Shown here piece after piece: positions 7,439 to 12,690 of a DNA stretch of 12,690 nt. The notes below the pieces were generated by a model. The model made no database searches and was not told the origin of the DNA. It was given only the letters and a program-made list of their open reading frames with translations. This DNA is from CAZIWX01 sp964543125 (GTDB taxonomy: Bacteria > Fidelibacterota > UBA8477): NCBI GenBank assembly GCA_964543125.1, contig CAZIWX010000072.1, forward strand, positions 1 to 12,690. The letters run 5' to 3'. Numbering within the stretch: position 1 is the stretch's first letter; every line of letters begins with the position of its first letter. Made by a program: the position numbers and the translations under genes.

Positions 7439-7555
7439 CGTCACCACACCCCGAGAATCACACTCGCCGCGATAATTACCGCCGCCTGCCAGCTCGCTTT
7501 AATGCGAAACAGCTTCACCGGCAAGCCGGTGAAGAAGAGATCGGCAGTGGTGACG
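7439..7555. other. Cluster of nested inverted repeats (possible structured RNA)
   Basis: CGTCACCAC (7439-7447) pairs perfectly with GTGGTGACG (7547-7555). Inside this, CTGCC/GGCAG pairs enclose a perfect 10-bp hairpin CTTCACCGGC-AA-GCCGGTGAAG (7513-7534) and a TCGC/GCGA hairpin, and two further 4-bp hairpins (GCGG/TCGC with a wobble, CGAG/CTCG) fill the rest. Together they make a compact branched fold enclosed by one long stem. The same bases encode a plausible small peptide on the minus strand, so the pairing may be partly incidental. I recognise no known RNA family. Confidence 0.35.
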
Positions 7556-7563
7556 CCGGCCAT
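7441..7563 (-). CDS. Possible 40-residue membrane peptide or gene fragment
   Basis: From ATG at 7563 to TGA at 7441 the minus strand encodes 40 residues beginning MAGVTTADLFFTGLPVKLFR and ending in one hydrophobic segment, WQAAVIIAASVILGVW, that could span a membrane. About three quarters of third codon positions are G or C while second positions are not, a coding-like pattern. There is no ribosome binding site before the ATG. The frame stays open upstream as far as about 7650 but becomes Arg-rich and unconvincing, so this could also be the surviving C-terminus of a larger broken membrane protein. It overlaps the nested inverted repeats almost exactly, so a structured-RNA reading competes. 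No family recognised. Confidence 0.35.
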   Translation of the reverse strand: MAGVTTADLFFTGLPVKLFRIKASWQAAVIIAASVILGVW

Positions 7564-7640
7564 AAAGCCCGGCCATGCTCGGAAAGCGGCGTCAGCGCCG
7601 GTAGCCAAAGTGTGAGTCCGGGTATAATGGATAAAATATA

Positions 7641-7853
7641 TTAAGCGCCTAGCCCGGTGGAATCCGCGCCGGGAATGTGTATATCATGGCTGGCGCCGGG
7701 TTTTTCAGCGCCACCGGTGAAACATTCATCCGGGCCGTCCGGGGTTTTATAAAAAAGACCGCAACCCACCCTGCAGCAATGACATAATAAACCATCGAGG
7801 CTACCCGTAAGGTTCACAGGTTGTTTTGGACATTCTCCATTGAAAGCACTCAA
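7641..7853 (-). CDS. Possible Cys-rich small protein of unknown function
   Basis: The minus-strand frame from TTG at 7853 to TAA at 7641 encodes 70 residues with six cysteines: one at residue 8 (GECPKQP), a cluster CHCCRVGC, and one more in DECFTGG. The cluster spacing could bind a metal or Fe-S centre. The sequence reads like a protein rather than noise (balanced composition, GDP-rich turns, a HDIHIPG stretch). Against it: the start is TTG with no clear Shine-Dalgarno, and the frame extends 14 codons further upstream without a better start. I do not recognise the family. It would lie 77 bp upstream of the small membrane ORF on the same strand. Confidence 0.35.
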   Translation of the reverse strand: MSAFNGECPKQPVNLTGSLDGLLCHCCRVGCGLFYKTPDGPDECFTGGAEKPGASHDIHIPGADSTGLGA

Positions 7854-8158
7854 TTGTTTGATCAGGAGCGGCTTAAAAACAGCCGGAAAAATCTATAAGT
7901 CATGTAAATACATGTGGTTTGTTTGGATAGTGTTTGTCAAGCCGGGATTTACAAAGAGGCAATCGAATTTTAACTTCATCCCTTTAGTGATGTAAATTCC
8001 GCTAACTACCGGTGGTGTAAACGATATGCTAAATAAGACCGGGAAAGTCAGGTTTTCCTGGGGGGAAACCGGCCGTAAAAGCCAAGACCCTTGTAAAAAC
8101 AAAAGCTTTGGTCATTATTGTGGGCGTTTGTGGATAAGCTGTTGATAATTCAACCGGC
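7854..8158. other. Intergenic stretch with a short palindrome
   Basis: This stretch is AT-richer than the genes and contains no frame I would call coding. CATGTA-AA-TACATG (7901-7914) is a perfect 6-2-6 palindrome of operator shape. Direct copies of AAGACC occur near 8034 and 8084, around a GC-rich run (8038-8074) that I tried and failed to fit to known riboswitch patterns. Two DnaA-box-like sequences lie at the right end and are listed separately. Confidence 0.4.
8129..8148 (-). promoter_or_regulatory. Two DnaA-box-like sites, one helical turn apart
   Basis: TGTGGATAA (8129-8137) is the exact reverse complement of the consensus DnaA box TTATCCACA. TGTTGATAA (8140-8148), starting 11 bases later, is a one-mismatch copy (TTATCAACA). 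Same orientation and about one turn of helix apart. The sites sit just downstream of the DUF3501 gene. There is no dnaA, dnaN or other origin-linked gene in the window, so origin function is not supported; a titration or regulatory site, or chance, remains possible. Confidence 0.4.
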
Positions 8159-8713
8159 TCAACTTTTTAAATCCTCAGTGAGCGCTACCCGCTGATCGTC
8201 CGTCAATTCCTCTTCCAGGGCGAGTCCCGGGAAATCGCTGCCCATGGCTACCGGGGTTTTGCCCTGCACATCAAACCTTATATATTGTACTGCTGACAAT
8301 TGGCCGGTATCCATTTGGCGAGTATCAAATTTCGCGTAAGCCCGCGTCCCATCCTCCAGCTTAGCATAGAGATGGCGGGGTAAATCCAACCACTGGCGTA
8401 ATTTCGCATCCCGCTCAGCCGGATCGTCAATTTCGATAAGCAGCGTGCAGCCCAATTCACCATCGCCACCCAGGATTTCATTATAGGTTTCGATCTCATG
8501 CTCAATGTCGGTTTCCCGCACGATTTTCTCTATTCGAAGCATTTCCTGGATCTGGTAGCGTATAGTGTCCCGATTTTCAAATAAAAAAGTGAGGTCGCCG
8601 CCGAGGTAAATCCGCCGCCGATCTTTGGCGGCCAGCACATTGAGGCGAATTTCGTCGCGCTGATCGGTATACGTCATATAATCCAGAATTTCATTGCGAT
8701 CAATGGGTTGCAT
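8159..8713 (-). CDS. DUF3501 family protein
   Basis: A 184-residue soluble protein matching the DUF3501 pattern: an N-terminal RNEILDY...RDEIR segment, a basic patch DRRRIYLGGDL, then the highly characteristic FENRDTIRYQIQEMLRIEKI (47-66), HEIETYNE and the ELGCTLLIEIDDPAERDAKLRQ region at about 86-107. The biochemical role of the family is unknown. Its genes usually sit beside an Fe-S oxidoreductase of the GlpC/HdrD type and a rubrerythrin, exactly as here, which suggests a role in peroxide or oxygen defence, perhaps as a partner of the oxidoreductase. Start: ATG with AAGGA about 8 bases upstream. It follows the Fe-S gene by 20 bp and is the last gene of that transcript. Confidence 0.9.
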   Translation of the reverse strand: MQPIDRNEILDYMTYTDQRDEIRLNVLAAKDRRRIYLGGDLTFLFENRDTIRYQIQEMLRIEKIVRETDIEHEIETYNEILGGDGELGCTLLIEIDDPAERDAKLRQWLDLPRHLYAKLEDGTRAYAKFDTRQMDTGQLSAVQYIRFDVQGKTPVAMGSDFPGLALEEELTDDQRVALTEDLKS

Positions 8714-8733
8714 GCGTTGCTTTCCTTTTCTAT

Positions 8734-10113
8734 TTATAGCTTAATCCCGGTCAAGGGTGTTAATTCGTTGGGGTTTGTCAGCGGTGTTGGAAATCCGTCG
8801 GCCCGATAAGCCCGGGCCAAAATCGACATGGGATGCAGGGGTTTCACGCCGGCGTGCTGCTGAAACTGGATTGCCGCCAGAGGACAATCGGTGGACCAAA
8901 CTTCGGCCTCTGCGCTTTGCATGCCGTCAAAAGCTTTTTGCCCCACCTTTCGGGATGCTTCAAAGCTTTCCACTTTAAGAGCATACGTCCCGTCGTGTCC
9001 ACAGCATTCCATAGTGGTTTTAATGTGCAGATTGGGAATTTTCCGCATGAGATCGCGCCCTTTGAAACCAACTGCCTGAGCCCGCAGGTGACAGGGAACA
9101 TGGTAGGCAAGTTTTTCACCCGGTGTACTTTGGAAGTCGGTTTTGAAGCGTTCCTGATCACGAATTGACCACAGAAATTCGGAGGGATCTTTTACTGCGG
9201 CGGCCAATTTCTCAGCTCGTTGTTTATCTTCACCGGATAATAATTCGGGATACTCCCGCCGCAGCAGCATGGCGCACGTGGGATTAATCACCAGCACCTT
9301 GGCGCCCTGTTCCACAAAGGGCAGTAAAATGTCGATATTTTTCAGGGCGTGCTGTTTCAACTGCTGGTAATCGCCCTGCTCCCAGGCGGGCATGCCGCAG
9401 CAAACCAATCCTTCCACGCAAGCAGTGTCCACACCGTTATGCTCCATAACTTCCAGGGTGTCCACACCGATATTGGGTTCGTTATTCTGCACATAGCAGG
9501 TCTGAAAAAGTACGGTTTCGGCACCGGGGTTTTCCTGGACCCTACCATTTTTACGGGCCCATTTTTCGAAGGTGGCGGGGGCAAAACGGGGCAAGAGTTT
9601 GTCCCGGTGAAGCCCCACGGTTTTTTCCATGAACCAGCGGACCAGCCCCATCCGGTTGGCCCCGTTGACCAGGCCCAATGACATGCGCGCCAATTTCGCG
9701 GCCCCATCGGGATTCCCCAGTATACGATCACGCAAAGTCTTGCGTTTATCAAGGGTTCTCACCGCCGTGTAACGGTGAACCAGTTTGGGAAAATCCAGCT
9801 GGAATTTGTGCCCGTCCCGGGGCGTGTAAGGACATTGAACTTCGCACAATTTGCACTGAAAGCAGGATTCCAGGATCTCATCGGTTTCGCTGGCGGTAAT
9901 TTGCCGTACATCCCCATCATACTTGTTGTCCAGCAAATCAAACAAAGCGGGAAAGGTGTCACAGTATTTAAAACACATGCGGCAGCTATGACAAATCTCG
10001 AATGCGCGTTCTATCTCCCGATGCAGCCGGGCCGGATCCCAATATTTGGCCTCGGTGGGATCGTAGCTCAACCCATCACTCGGTTGGAATGAAATATTCT
10101 GGGTTTCATTCAT
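8734..10113 (-). CDS. GlpC/HdrD-like Fe-S oxidoreductase, rubrerythrin-associated
   Basis: A 459-residue iron-sulfur protein with two CxxCxxCxxxC 4Fe-4S motifs (Cys41/44/47/51 and Cys84/87/90/94, the second followed by Pro), as in GlpC and heterodisulfide reductase subunit D. Two CCG-type domains follow, seen as VCCGMPAWEQG and later HVPCHLRAQ plus ECCGHDGTYAL; CCG domains bind a non-cubane cluster or interact with flavin/thiol partners. The last expected CxxC is reduced to TDCPLAA, a known variation. It probably passes electrons, but donor and acceptor cannot be told from sequence. No membrane segment. Start: ATG with AAAGGGA about 6 bases upstream. DUF3501 follows after 20 bp and rubrerythrin lies 300 bp upstream, the usual trio, so an electron route to rubrerythrin for peroxide reduction is a reasonable inference. 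Confidence 0.92.
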   Translation of the reverse strand: MNETQNISFQPSDGLSYDPTEAKYWDPARLHREIERAFEICHSCRMCFKYCDTFPALFDLLDNKYDGDVRQITASETDEILESCFQCKLCEVQCPYTPRDGHKFQLDFPKLVHRYTAVRTLDKRKTLRDRILGNPDGAAKLARMSLGLVNGANRMGLVRWFMEKTVGLHRDKLLPRFAPATFEKWARKNGRVQENPGAETVLFQTCYVQNNEPNIGVDTLEVMEHNGVDTACVEGLVCCGMPAWEQGDYQQLKQHALKNIDILLPFVEQGAKVLVINPTCAMLLRREYPELLSGEDKQRAEKLAAAVKDPSEFLWSIRDQERFKTDFQSTPGEKLAYHVPCHLRAQAVGFKGRDLMRKIPNLHIKTTMECCGHDGTYALKVESFEASRKVGQKAFDGMQSAEAEVWSTDCPLAAIQFQQHAGVKPLHPMSILARAYRADGFPTPLTNPNELTPLTGIKL

Positions 10114-10258
10114 ATCTGTTCCCTTTGACGCGTGGCCTCGTGTATAATACCTGTTTTAGCTCCGTGTTCATGCTAAGTGATTTCTGGCTGTCACCTCCGG
10201 CCGCCTCCGGATCTAAGGCCAGCCGGAATTTTTCTGTTACCAAATTATAATTCTCCAT
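10106..10258 (-). CDS. Possible 50-residue ORF overlapping the Fe-S gene start
   Basis: ATG at 10258 opens a 50-residue frame (starts MENYNLVTEKFRLALDPEAA, ends VKGNRYE) whose TGA lies inside the first codons of the Fe-S oxidoreductase. Such an overlap is typical of translational coupling. The N-terminal half looks protein-like. Against it: no Shine-Dalgarno before the ATG, and a possible promoter for the Fe-S gene lies within it. The remaining intergenic sequence up to the rubrerythrin stop (10259-10413) has no gene and only a weak 6-bp wobble stem that could end the rubrerythrin transcript. Confidence 0.3.
   Translation of the reverse strand: MENYNLVTEKFRLALDPEAAGGDSQKSLSMNTELKQVLYTRPRVKGNRYE
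10141..10170 (-). promoter_or_regulatory. Candidate promoter for the Fe-S oxidoreductase/DUF3501 pair
   Basis: On the minus strand, TGAACA (10165-10170) and TATACA (10141-10146) are 18 bp apart and resemble -35 and -10 elements at four of six positions each. Transcription would start roughly 20 bases before the ATG at 10113. No PerR-box-like palindrome is visible here, unlike at the rubrerythrin promoter. Confidence 0.3.
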
Positions 10259-10413
10259 GCTTTTTTCGATCAGGCTTCACTTCATAACGATTTGGCTGGC
10301 AGGCTCGGAAAAGACGCGGGGAACGGACCATTGTTTTCCTAGTCAAAAACGGCCGCCAGTGTGATCAAAATGCATTCACGGCTTTGCAACCGGCATTATC
10401 ATCGGAAAACAGA

Positions 10414-10833
10414 TTAATCTAGGGTGTTCAGCAAGCTCTGGAACCGGCCGGCATGGGATTTTTCCGCTTTGGCCAGTGTCTCAAACCAGTCAGCGATTTC
10501 ACTGAAACCCTCGGTCCGAGCCGTTTTTGCCATACCCGGGTACATATCCGTATATTCGTGGGTTTCGCCGGCGACGGCTGCCCGGAGATTATCCACGGTA
10601 TCGCCAATAGGGAGACCGGTGGCCGGGTCGCCAACGGCTTTGAGATAGTCCAAATGTCCGTGAGCATGGCCGGTTTCACCTTCAGCGGTTTCCCTGAAAT
10701 TGGAAGCAATCTCTGGATAGCCTTCCACATCGGCTACTTTACCGAAATAGAGATAGCGGCGATTGGCCTGACTCTCGCCGGCAAAAGCGGCTTTAAGATT
10801 CGCGTGTGTTTTTGTGCCTTTTAAATTCGCCAT
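10414..10833 (-). CDS. Rubrerythrin-family diiron protein without rubredoxin domain
   Basis: A 139-residue ferritin-like four-helix protein. The two symmetric halves each give a diiron-binding set: Glu20 (GESQANRRYLYF), then E53-x-x-H56 in GETGHAHGH; and Glu90 or Glu93 (GETHEYTDMYP), then E124-x-x-H127 in AEKSHAGRF. These are the ligands of rubrerythrins, which reduce hydrogen peroxide to water. The C-terminal rubredoxin domain of classical rubrerythrins (about 190 residues) is absent, so electrons must come from another protein, and the Fe-S oxidoreductase downstream is the natural candidate. The ribosome binding site is excellent (AAGGAGGA about 6 bases from the ATG), suggesting strong expression. 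Its promoter carries a PerR-box-like palindrome, and the regulator gene lies directly upstream. Confidence 0.93.
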   Translation of the reverse strand: MANLKGTKTHANLKAAFAGESQANRRYLYFGKVADVEGYPEIASNFRETAEGETGHAHGHLDYLKAVGDPATGLPIGDTVDNLRAAVAGETHEYTDMYPGMAKTARTEGFSEIADWFETLAKAEKSHAGRFQSLLNTLD

Positions 10834-10923
10834 GTTGTTCCTCCTTATAAGTTTTCGAGACTAAATGCACAAGCTCTTTTCATGCCCGGAAGTCAGGTTG
10901 GGCAATGTTTCGTTTTCCCAACT

Positions 10924-10952
10924 ATCTTAGAATGATTCTAAAATAATTGCAA
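10924..10952 (-). promoter_or_regulatory. Rubrerythrin promoter with PerR-box-like 7-1-7 palindrome
   Basis: TTAGAAT-G-ATTCTAA (10927-10941) is a perfect 7-1-7 inverted repeat. It matches the classical PerR box TTATAAT-N-ATTATAA at all but one symmetric position per arm. On the minus strand it lies within a promoter-like pair, TTGCAA (10947-10952) and TAAGAT (10924-10929), separated by 17 bp, about 91 bp before the rubrerythrin ATG. A repressor bound there would block RNA polymerase. Derepression by peroxide is inferred from the neighbouring PerR-like gene. Confidence 0.65.
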
Positions 10953-10958
10953 CGACAT

Positions 10959-11406
10959 TTACCCCTGTTCTCGTTTTCCGCGGATGAGCATGGAAACACT
11001 TTCAATGGTGATGTCTTCCGGCAGGTTGAAGTGGAGGTCCACCTGATTCGGATCAATATTATAAAGTTTGCCGCTGGATTCGTCTAAAAAAATGAAAATG
11101 GGCCGATGTGTTGGCGTCGTATAGAATTTTAATGGAATGGTCAAACCGGATGGCCTGAAGTAAACCGGCTGTTTCCAGAGCATGCACCGTATTGTGAACC
11201 GTACCGAGGCTGATGCCAGGATAGCGCTTGTCCACCCAGGTTTTGATTTCCCCTGCCGTGGAATGATTAGCCTGATTCAATACATACTGACTAGTGGCCA
11301 TGTGCTGCGAAGTAGGACGCAGTCCTGCTTGTTGCAATTCTGAACGAATAAGAGCGGGTGTCGGGTGCCGTCGTTGGGTTTCTTGCGACATCGGGGCCTT
11401 TTTCAT
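10959..11406 (-). CDS. Fur/PerR-family regulator, interrupted by a one-base frameshift
   Basis: Two overlapping minus-strand frames (11059-11406 and 10959-11183) join into one 148-residue Fur-family protein if one base is removed from the 7-A run at 11086-11092. The joined junction reads SAHFHFLDESSGKLYNID. The winged-helix domain covers about residues 15-88 (LRPTSQ, then GISLGTVHNTVHALETAGLL as recognition helix), followed by the metal-binding/dimer domain. HFH (103-105) and Asp97 match PerR metal ligands, but the protein has no cysteine at all: the structural-zinc CxxC is replaced by DESS. The indel may be a sequencing error, a true mutation or slippage. The ATG at 11406 has no Shine-Dalgarno; the ATG at 11391, preceded by AAAAAGG, may be the true start. 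Expected role: peroxide-responsive repressor of the rubrerythrin gene. Confidence 0.85.
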
Positions 11407-11408
11407 AC

Positions 11409-11442
11409 TATCTTAAGATAATGCGGAAAGTTATTATCTCAA
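11409..11442 (-). promoter_or_regulatory. Promoter and palindromic site before the regulator gene
   Basis: On the minus strand TTGAGA (11437-11442) and TATCTT (11415-11420), 16 bp apart, resemble -35 and -10 elements. The -10 is half of a perfect 12-bp palindrome TATCTTAAGATA (11409-11420) that ends two bases before the ATG at 11406. The string ACTATCTTA, read on the plus strand, occurs both here and at the rubrerythrin operator. Autoregulation is the likely reading. If the promoter is right, an ATG at 11406 would be almost leaderless, which favours the ATG at 11391. Confidence 0.5.
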
Positions 11443-11452
11443 TAAATTCAGG

Positions 11453-12205
11453 GTGGTCACGAATTCCCATGCTATCGAGGTCACACTGAAAAACGCAAAC
11501 CAGCTTAGAACTTCACACCGCTTGAACCAATTCGGTCTGCTGGCGAGTCTCCTGATTCTGGTGGAGATTAGCTGTGTCCCGGCGCCGGCGCCGATACAGC
11601 CGCCCCAACACCGGTTTGAATCGGCTATCCAAAAATTTGAGCAAATGGATCGGGGTAATCCCCTGACACCGGGTGTGATTCTGTTTCTAGGCAGCAGTTC
11701 TATCCATGGCTGGCACACCCTGGAGGATGATTTTTCCCGGTATCGCGTGATCAATCGGGGTTTTGGCGGGTCGGAGCTTGCGGATGTACTGTATTTCTTT
11801 GACCGGGTGGTGGCGCCCTATCACCCACGGCAGATTTTGCTCTACGAGGGGGATAACGATATAGCCGGAGGAAAAACACCGGAAAAGATCTTGGCTGACT
11901 TTATCACTTTTGTGGACCGGGTGCGTCGGAAATTACCCCGGACACCCATTGTGTTTATCTCCATCAAACCCAGCGCGTCACGAAAACATTTCATCAGCGC
12001 CATGGCGGAGGCGAATCAACTCATCCGGCAGTATTGCGGCAAACAGCCCGGCCTCACGTATGTGGATGTCTTTCACCCCATGCTGGATCAACAGGCGTAT
12101 CCCCGGGCTGATATTTTTGGCGCCGACAGCCTACACCTGAATGCCGCCGGATATGATTTATGGCAATCCATCATTGAACCTTTTCTGCTCCCGGAGCAGC
12201 CTTGA
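11453..12205 (+). CDS. SGNH/GDSL-family hydrolase, probably exported
   Basis: A 250-residue esterase/lipase-like enzyme of the SGNH fold. Block I is FLGSSSIHGW (catalytic Ser82), block II NRGFGG (Gly105), block III YEGDND (Asn135) and block V DSLHLN (Asp225, His228), so the Ser-Gly-Asn-His set is complete. Residues 28-38 are hydrophobic and are followed by a Cys at 41 and a Pro/Ala-rich linker, the layout of a lipoprotein; the residue at -3 is Glu, which is poor for a lipobox, so simple anchoring is also possible. Substrates in the family include lipids, acetylated sugars and peptidoglycan acetyl groups; none can be chosen here. The start is uncertain: GTG at 11453 has little Shine-Dalgarno support, and TTG at 11522 would place the hydrophobic segment at the N-terminus. 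It is divergent from the regulator gene. Confidence 0.85.
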   Translation: MVTNSHAIEVTLKNANQLRTSHRLNQFGLLASLLILVEISCVPAPAPIQPPQHRFESAIQKFEQMDRGNPLTPGVILFLGSSSIHGWHTLEDDFSRYRVINRGFGGSELADVLYFFDRVVAPYHPRQILLYEGDNDIAGGKTPEKILADFITFVDRVRRKLPRTPIVFISIKPSASRKHFISAMAEANQLIRQYCGKQPGLTYVDVFHPMLDQQAYPRADIFGADSLHLNAAGYDLWQSIIEPFLLPEQP

Positions 12206-12211
12206 TCACAC

Positions 12212-12690
12212 ATGGTTGAAGTCACTCTGCCCCGCTACGCCGACCTGGTTTTTCCTATTAATCTGGGTCAATCGTTTGCCTTCGCGATTCCCCGGGAACT
12301 TCAACCGGCGATCCAGTTGGGACAACGGGTCATTGCACCGTTCGGCCGCCGCAAACAGCAGGGCATGGTGGTGGGCTTTCGTACTGCTGTAGAGGCTGAA
12401 TTGCTGGATAAAATCCGGCCGCTGGAGCGCATCGTGGACCCGGTGCCTATTTTCACTGAACCCCTTTTGGACCTGCTCAAATGGATGTCCAACTATTACC
12501 TCACGCCTTTGGGTAAGGTGATTCAAACCGCGATCCCATCGGATGCCCGGCTGAAAAAGGATGTCGTGATTACCTGGCTGAATCCGACTCCGGCCAATCC
12601 TGAAAATCCGGTTGAAGTGTATTTGCAGGATAAAACCCCTGTCAAACTATCCACGGTTAAATCTCGCTTCTGCCCCCCCCCCCCCCCCCC
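12212..12690 (+). CDS. priA: Primosomal protein N' (PriA), N-terminal part
   Basis: The frame opens at ATG 12212, 6 bp after the SGNH stop, and runs off the window edge after about 159 codons. It matches the N-terminal 3'-DNA-end binding domain of PriA, the superfamily 2 helicase that restarts stalled replication forks: LPRYADLVFPI, then GQRVIAPFGRRKQQGMVVG, then a block ending LLKWMSNYYLTPLGKVIQTA with AIPSD after it, all in the usual order and spacing. The helicase domains and zinc-binding cysteines lie beyond the window. The last readable residues (SRFCPPPP...) come from the terminal C-run and should not be trusted beyond about 12672. The nearest Shine-Dalgarno (GGAG, 15 bases away) is too distant, so translation may be coupled to the upstream gene. 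Confidence 0.85.
   Translation, partial: MVEVTLPRYADLVFPINLGQSFAFAIPRELQPAIQLGQRVIAPFGRRKQQGMVVGFRTAVEAELLDKIRPLERIVDPVPIFTEPLLDLLKWMSNYYLTPLGKVIQTAIPSDARLKKDVVITWLNPTPANPENPVEVYLQDKTPVKLSTVKSRFCPPPPP
12673..12690. repeat. Terminal run of 18 C
   Basis: The window ends in 18 consecutive C residues inside the priA reading frame, where PriA has no polyproline tract that I know of. Most likely an assembly or sequencing artefact at a contig end. Confidence 0.8.

Noticed and set aside
8030..8100. Possible riboswitch (GC-rich run with GAAACC and AAAAGCCAAGACC, faintly like c-di-GMP-I aptamers)
   Set aside because: The closing stem and conserved core bases could not be found on either strand, and no start codon lies suitably downstream on the plus strand.
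7893..8102. Minus-strand open frame of 69 codons in the gap before DUF3501
   Set aside because: No convincing start or ribosome binding site, low-complexity hydrophobic/polar mix and no family resemblance.
9349..9752. Long open frames on both strands inside the Fe-S oxidoreductase gene
   Set aside because: They are other frames of a gene with full cysteine motifs and normal length.
1..12690. CRISPR arrays, tRNA or rRNA genes, insertion sequences and phage genes
   Set aside because: I looked for regularly spaced direct repeats, tRNA cloverleaf patterns, conserved rRNA segments and transposase or phage motifs, and found none.

Overview
This is a 12.7 kb stretch of a bacterial chromosome with moderate GC. 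Genes are closely spaced on both strands, most with Shine-Dalgarno sites, and some start at GTG or TTG. There is no phage, transposon or plasmid backbone. The content suggests an uncultured, possibly anaerobic or microaerophilic bacterium: a PerR-like regulator, rubrerythrin and an Fe-S oxidoreductase/DUF3501 pair occur beside housekeeping genes (gpmA, priA). I cannot assign a phylum. A one-base indel at a homopolymer and a terminal C18 run suggest draft or metagenomic data.

Left part (1-2175): the tail of an unidentified gene; a small acidic protein with a strong ribosome binding site and an operator-like palindrome upstream; a terminator usable from both sides; then two minus-strand enzymes, a membrane-anchored endonuclease/exonuclease/phosphatase-fold protein and a PAP2-type membrane phosphatase.

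Middle (2296-7200): a plus-strand pair (M32 metallocarboxypeptidase, phosphoglycerate mutase GpmA). A gene-poor 480 bp follows, with an attC-like imperfect inverted repeat and a decayed ribbon-helix-helix antitoxin. Then comes a minus-strand pair, a BaiN/HI0933-type flavoprotein and a TPR protein resembling the ST7 family.

7201-8158 is the least explained region. It holds a dense set of nested inverted repeats that also encodes a possible 40-residue membrane peptide, a possible Cys-rich small protein, a leader hairpin before the TPR gene, and two DnaA-box-like sites.

Right part (8159-11406, minus strand): a coherent peroxide/oxygen-stress module. From its regulatory end it reads: Fur/PerR-type regulator (no cysteines, broken by a one-base frameshift in a 7-A run), rubrerythrin, an Fe-S oxidoreductase with two 4Fe-4S motifs and CCG domains, and DUF3501. 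A perfect 7-1-7 palindrome of PerR-box shape lies between the -35 and -10 elements of the likely rubrerythrin promoter, and the regulator's own promoter overlaps another palindrome. The window ends with a divergent SGNH/GDSL hydrolase and the N-terminal part of PriA, cut off at a run of 18 C.

I saw no clearly new multi-gene system. The best leads are the atypical PerR-like regulator with its candidate operators, the structured or coding region at 7439-7563, and the attC-like repeat beside an antitoxin remnant.
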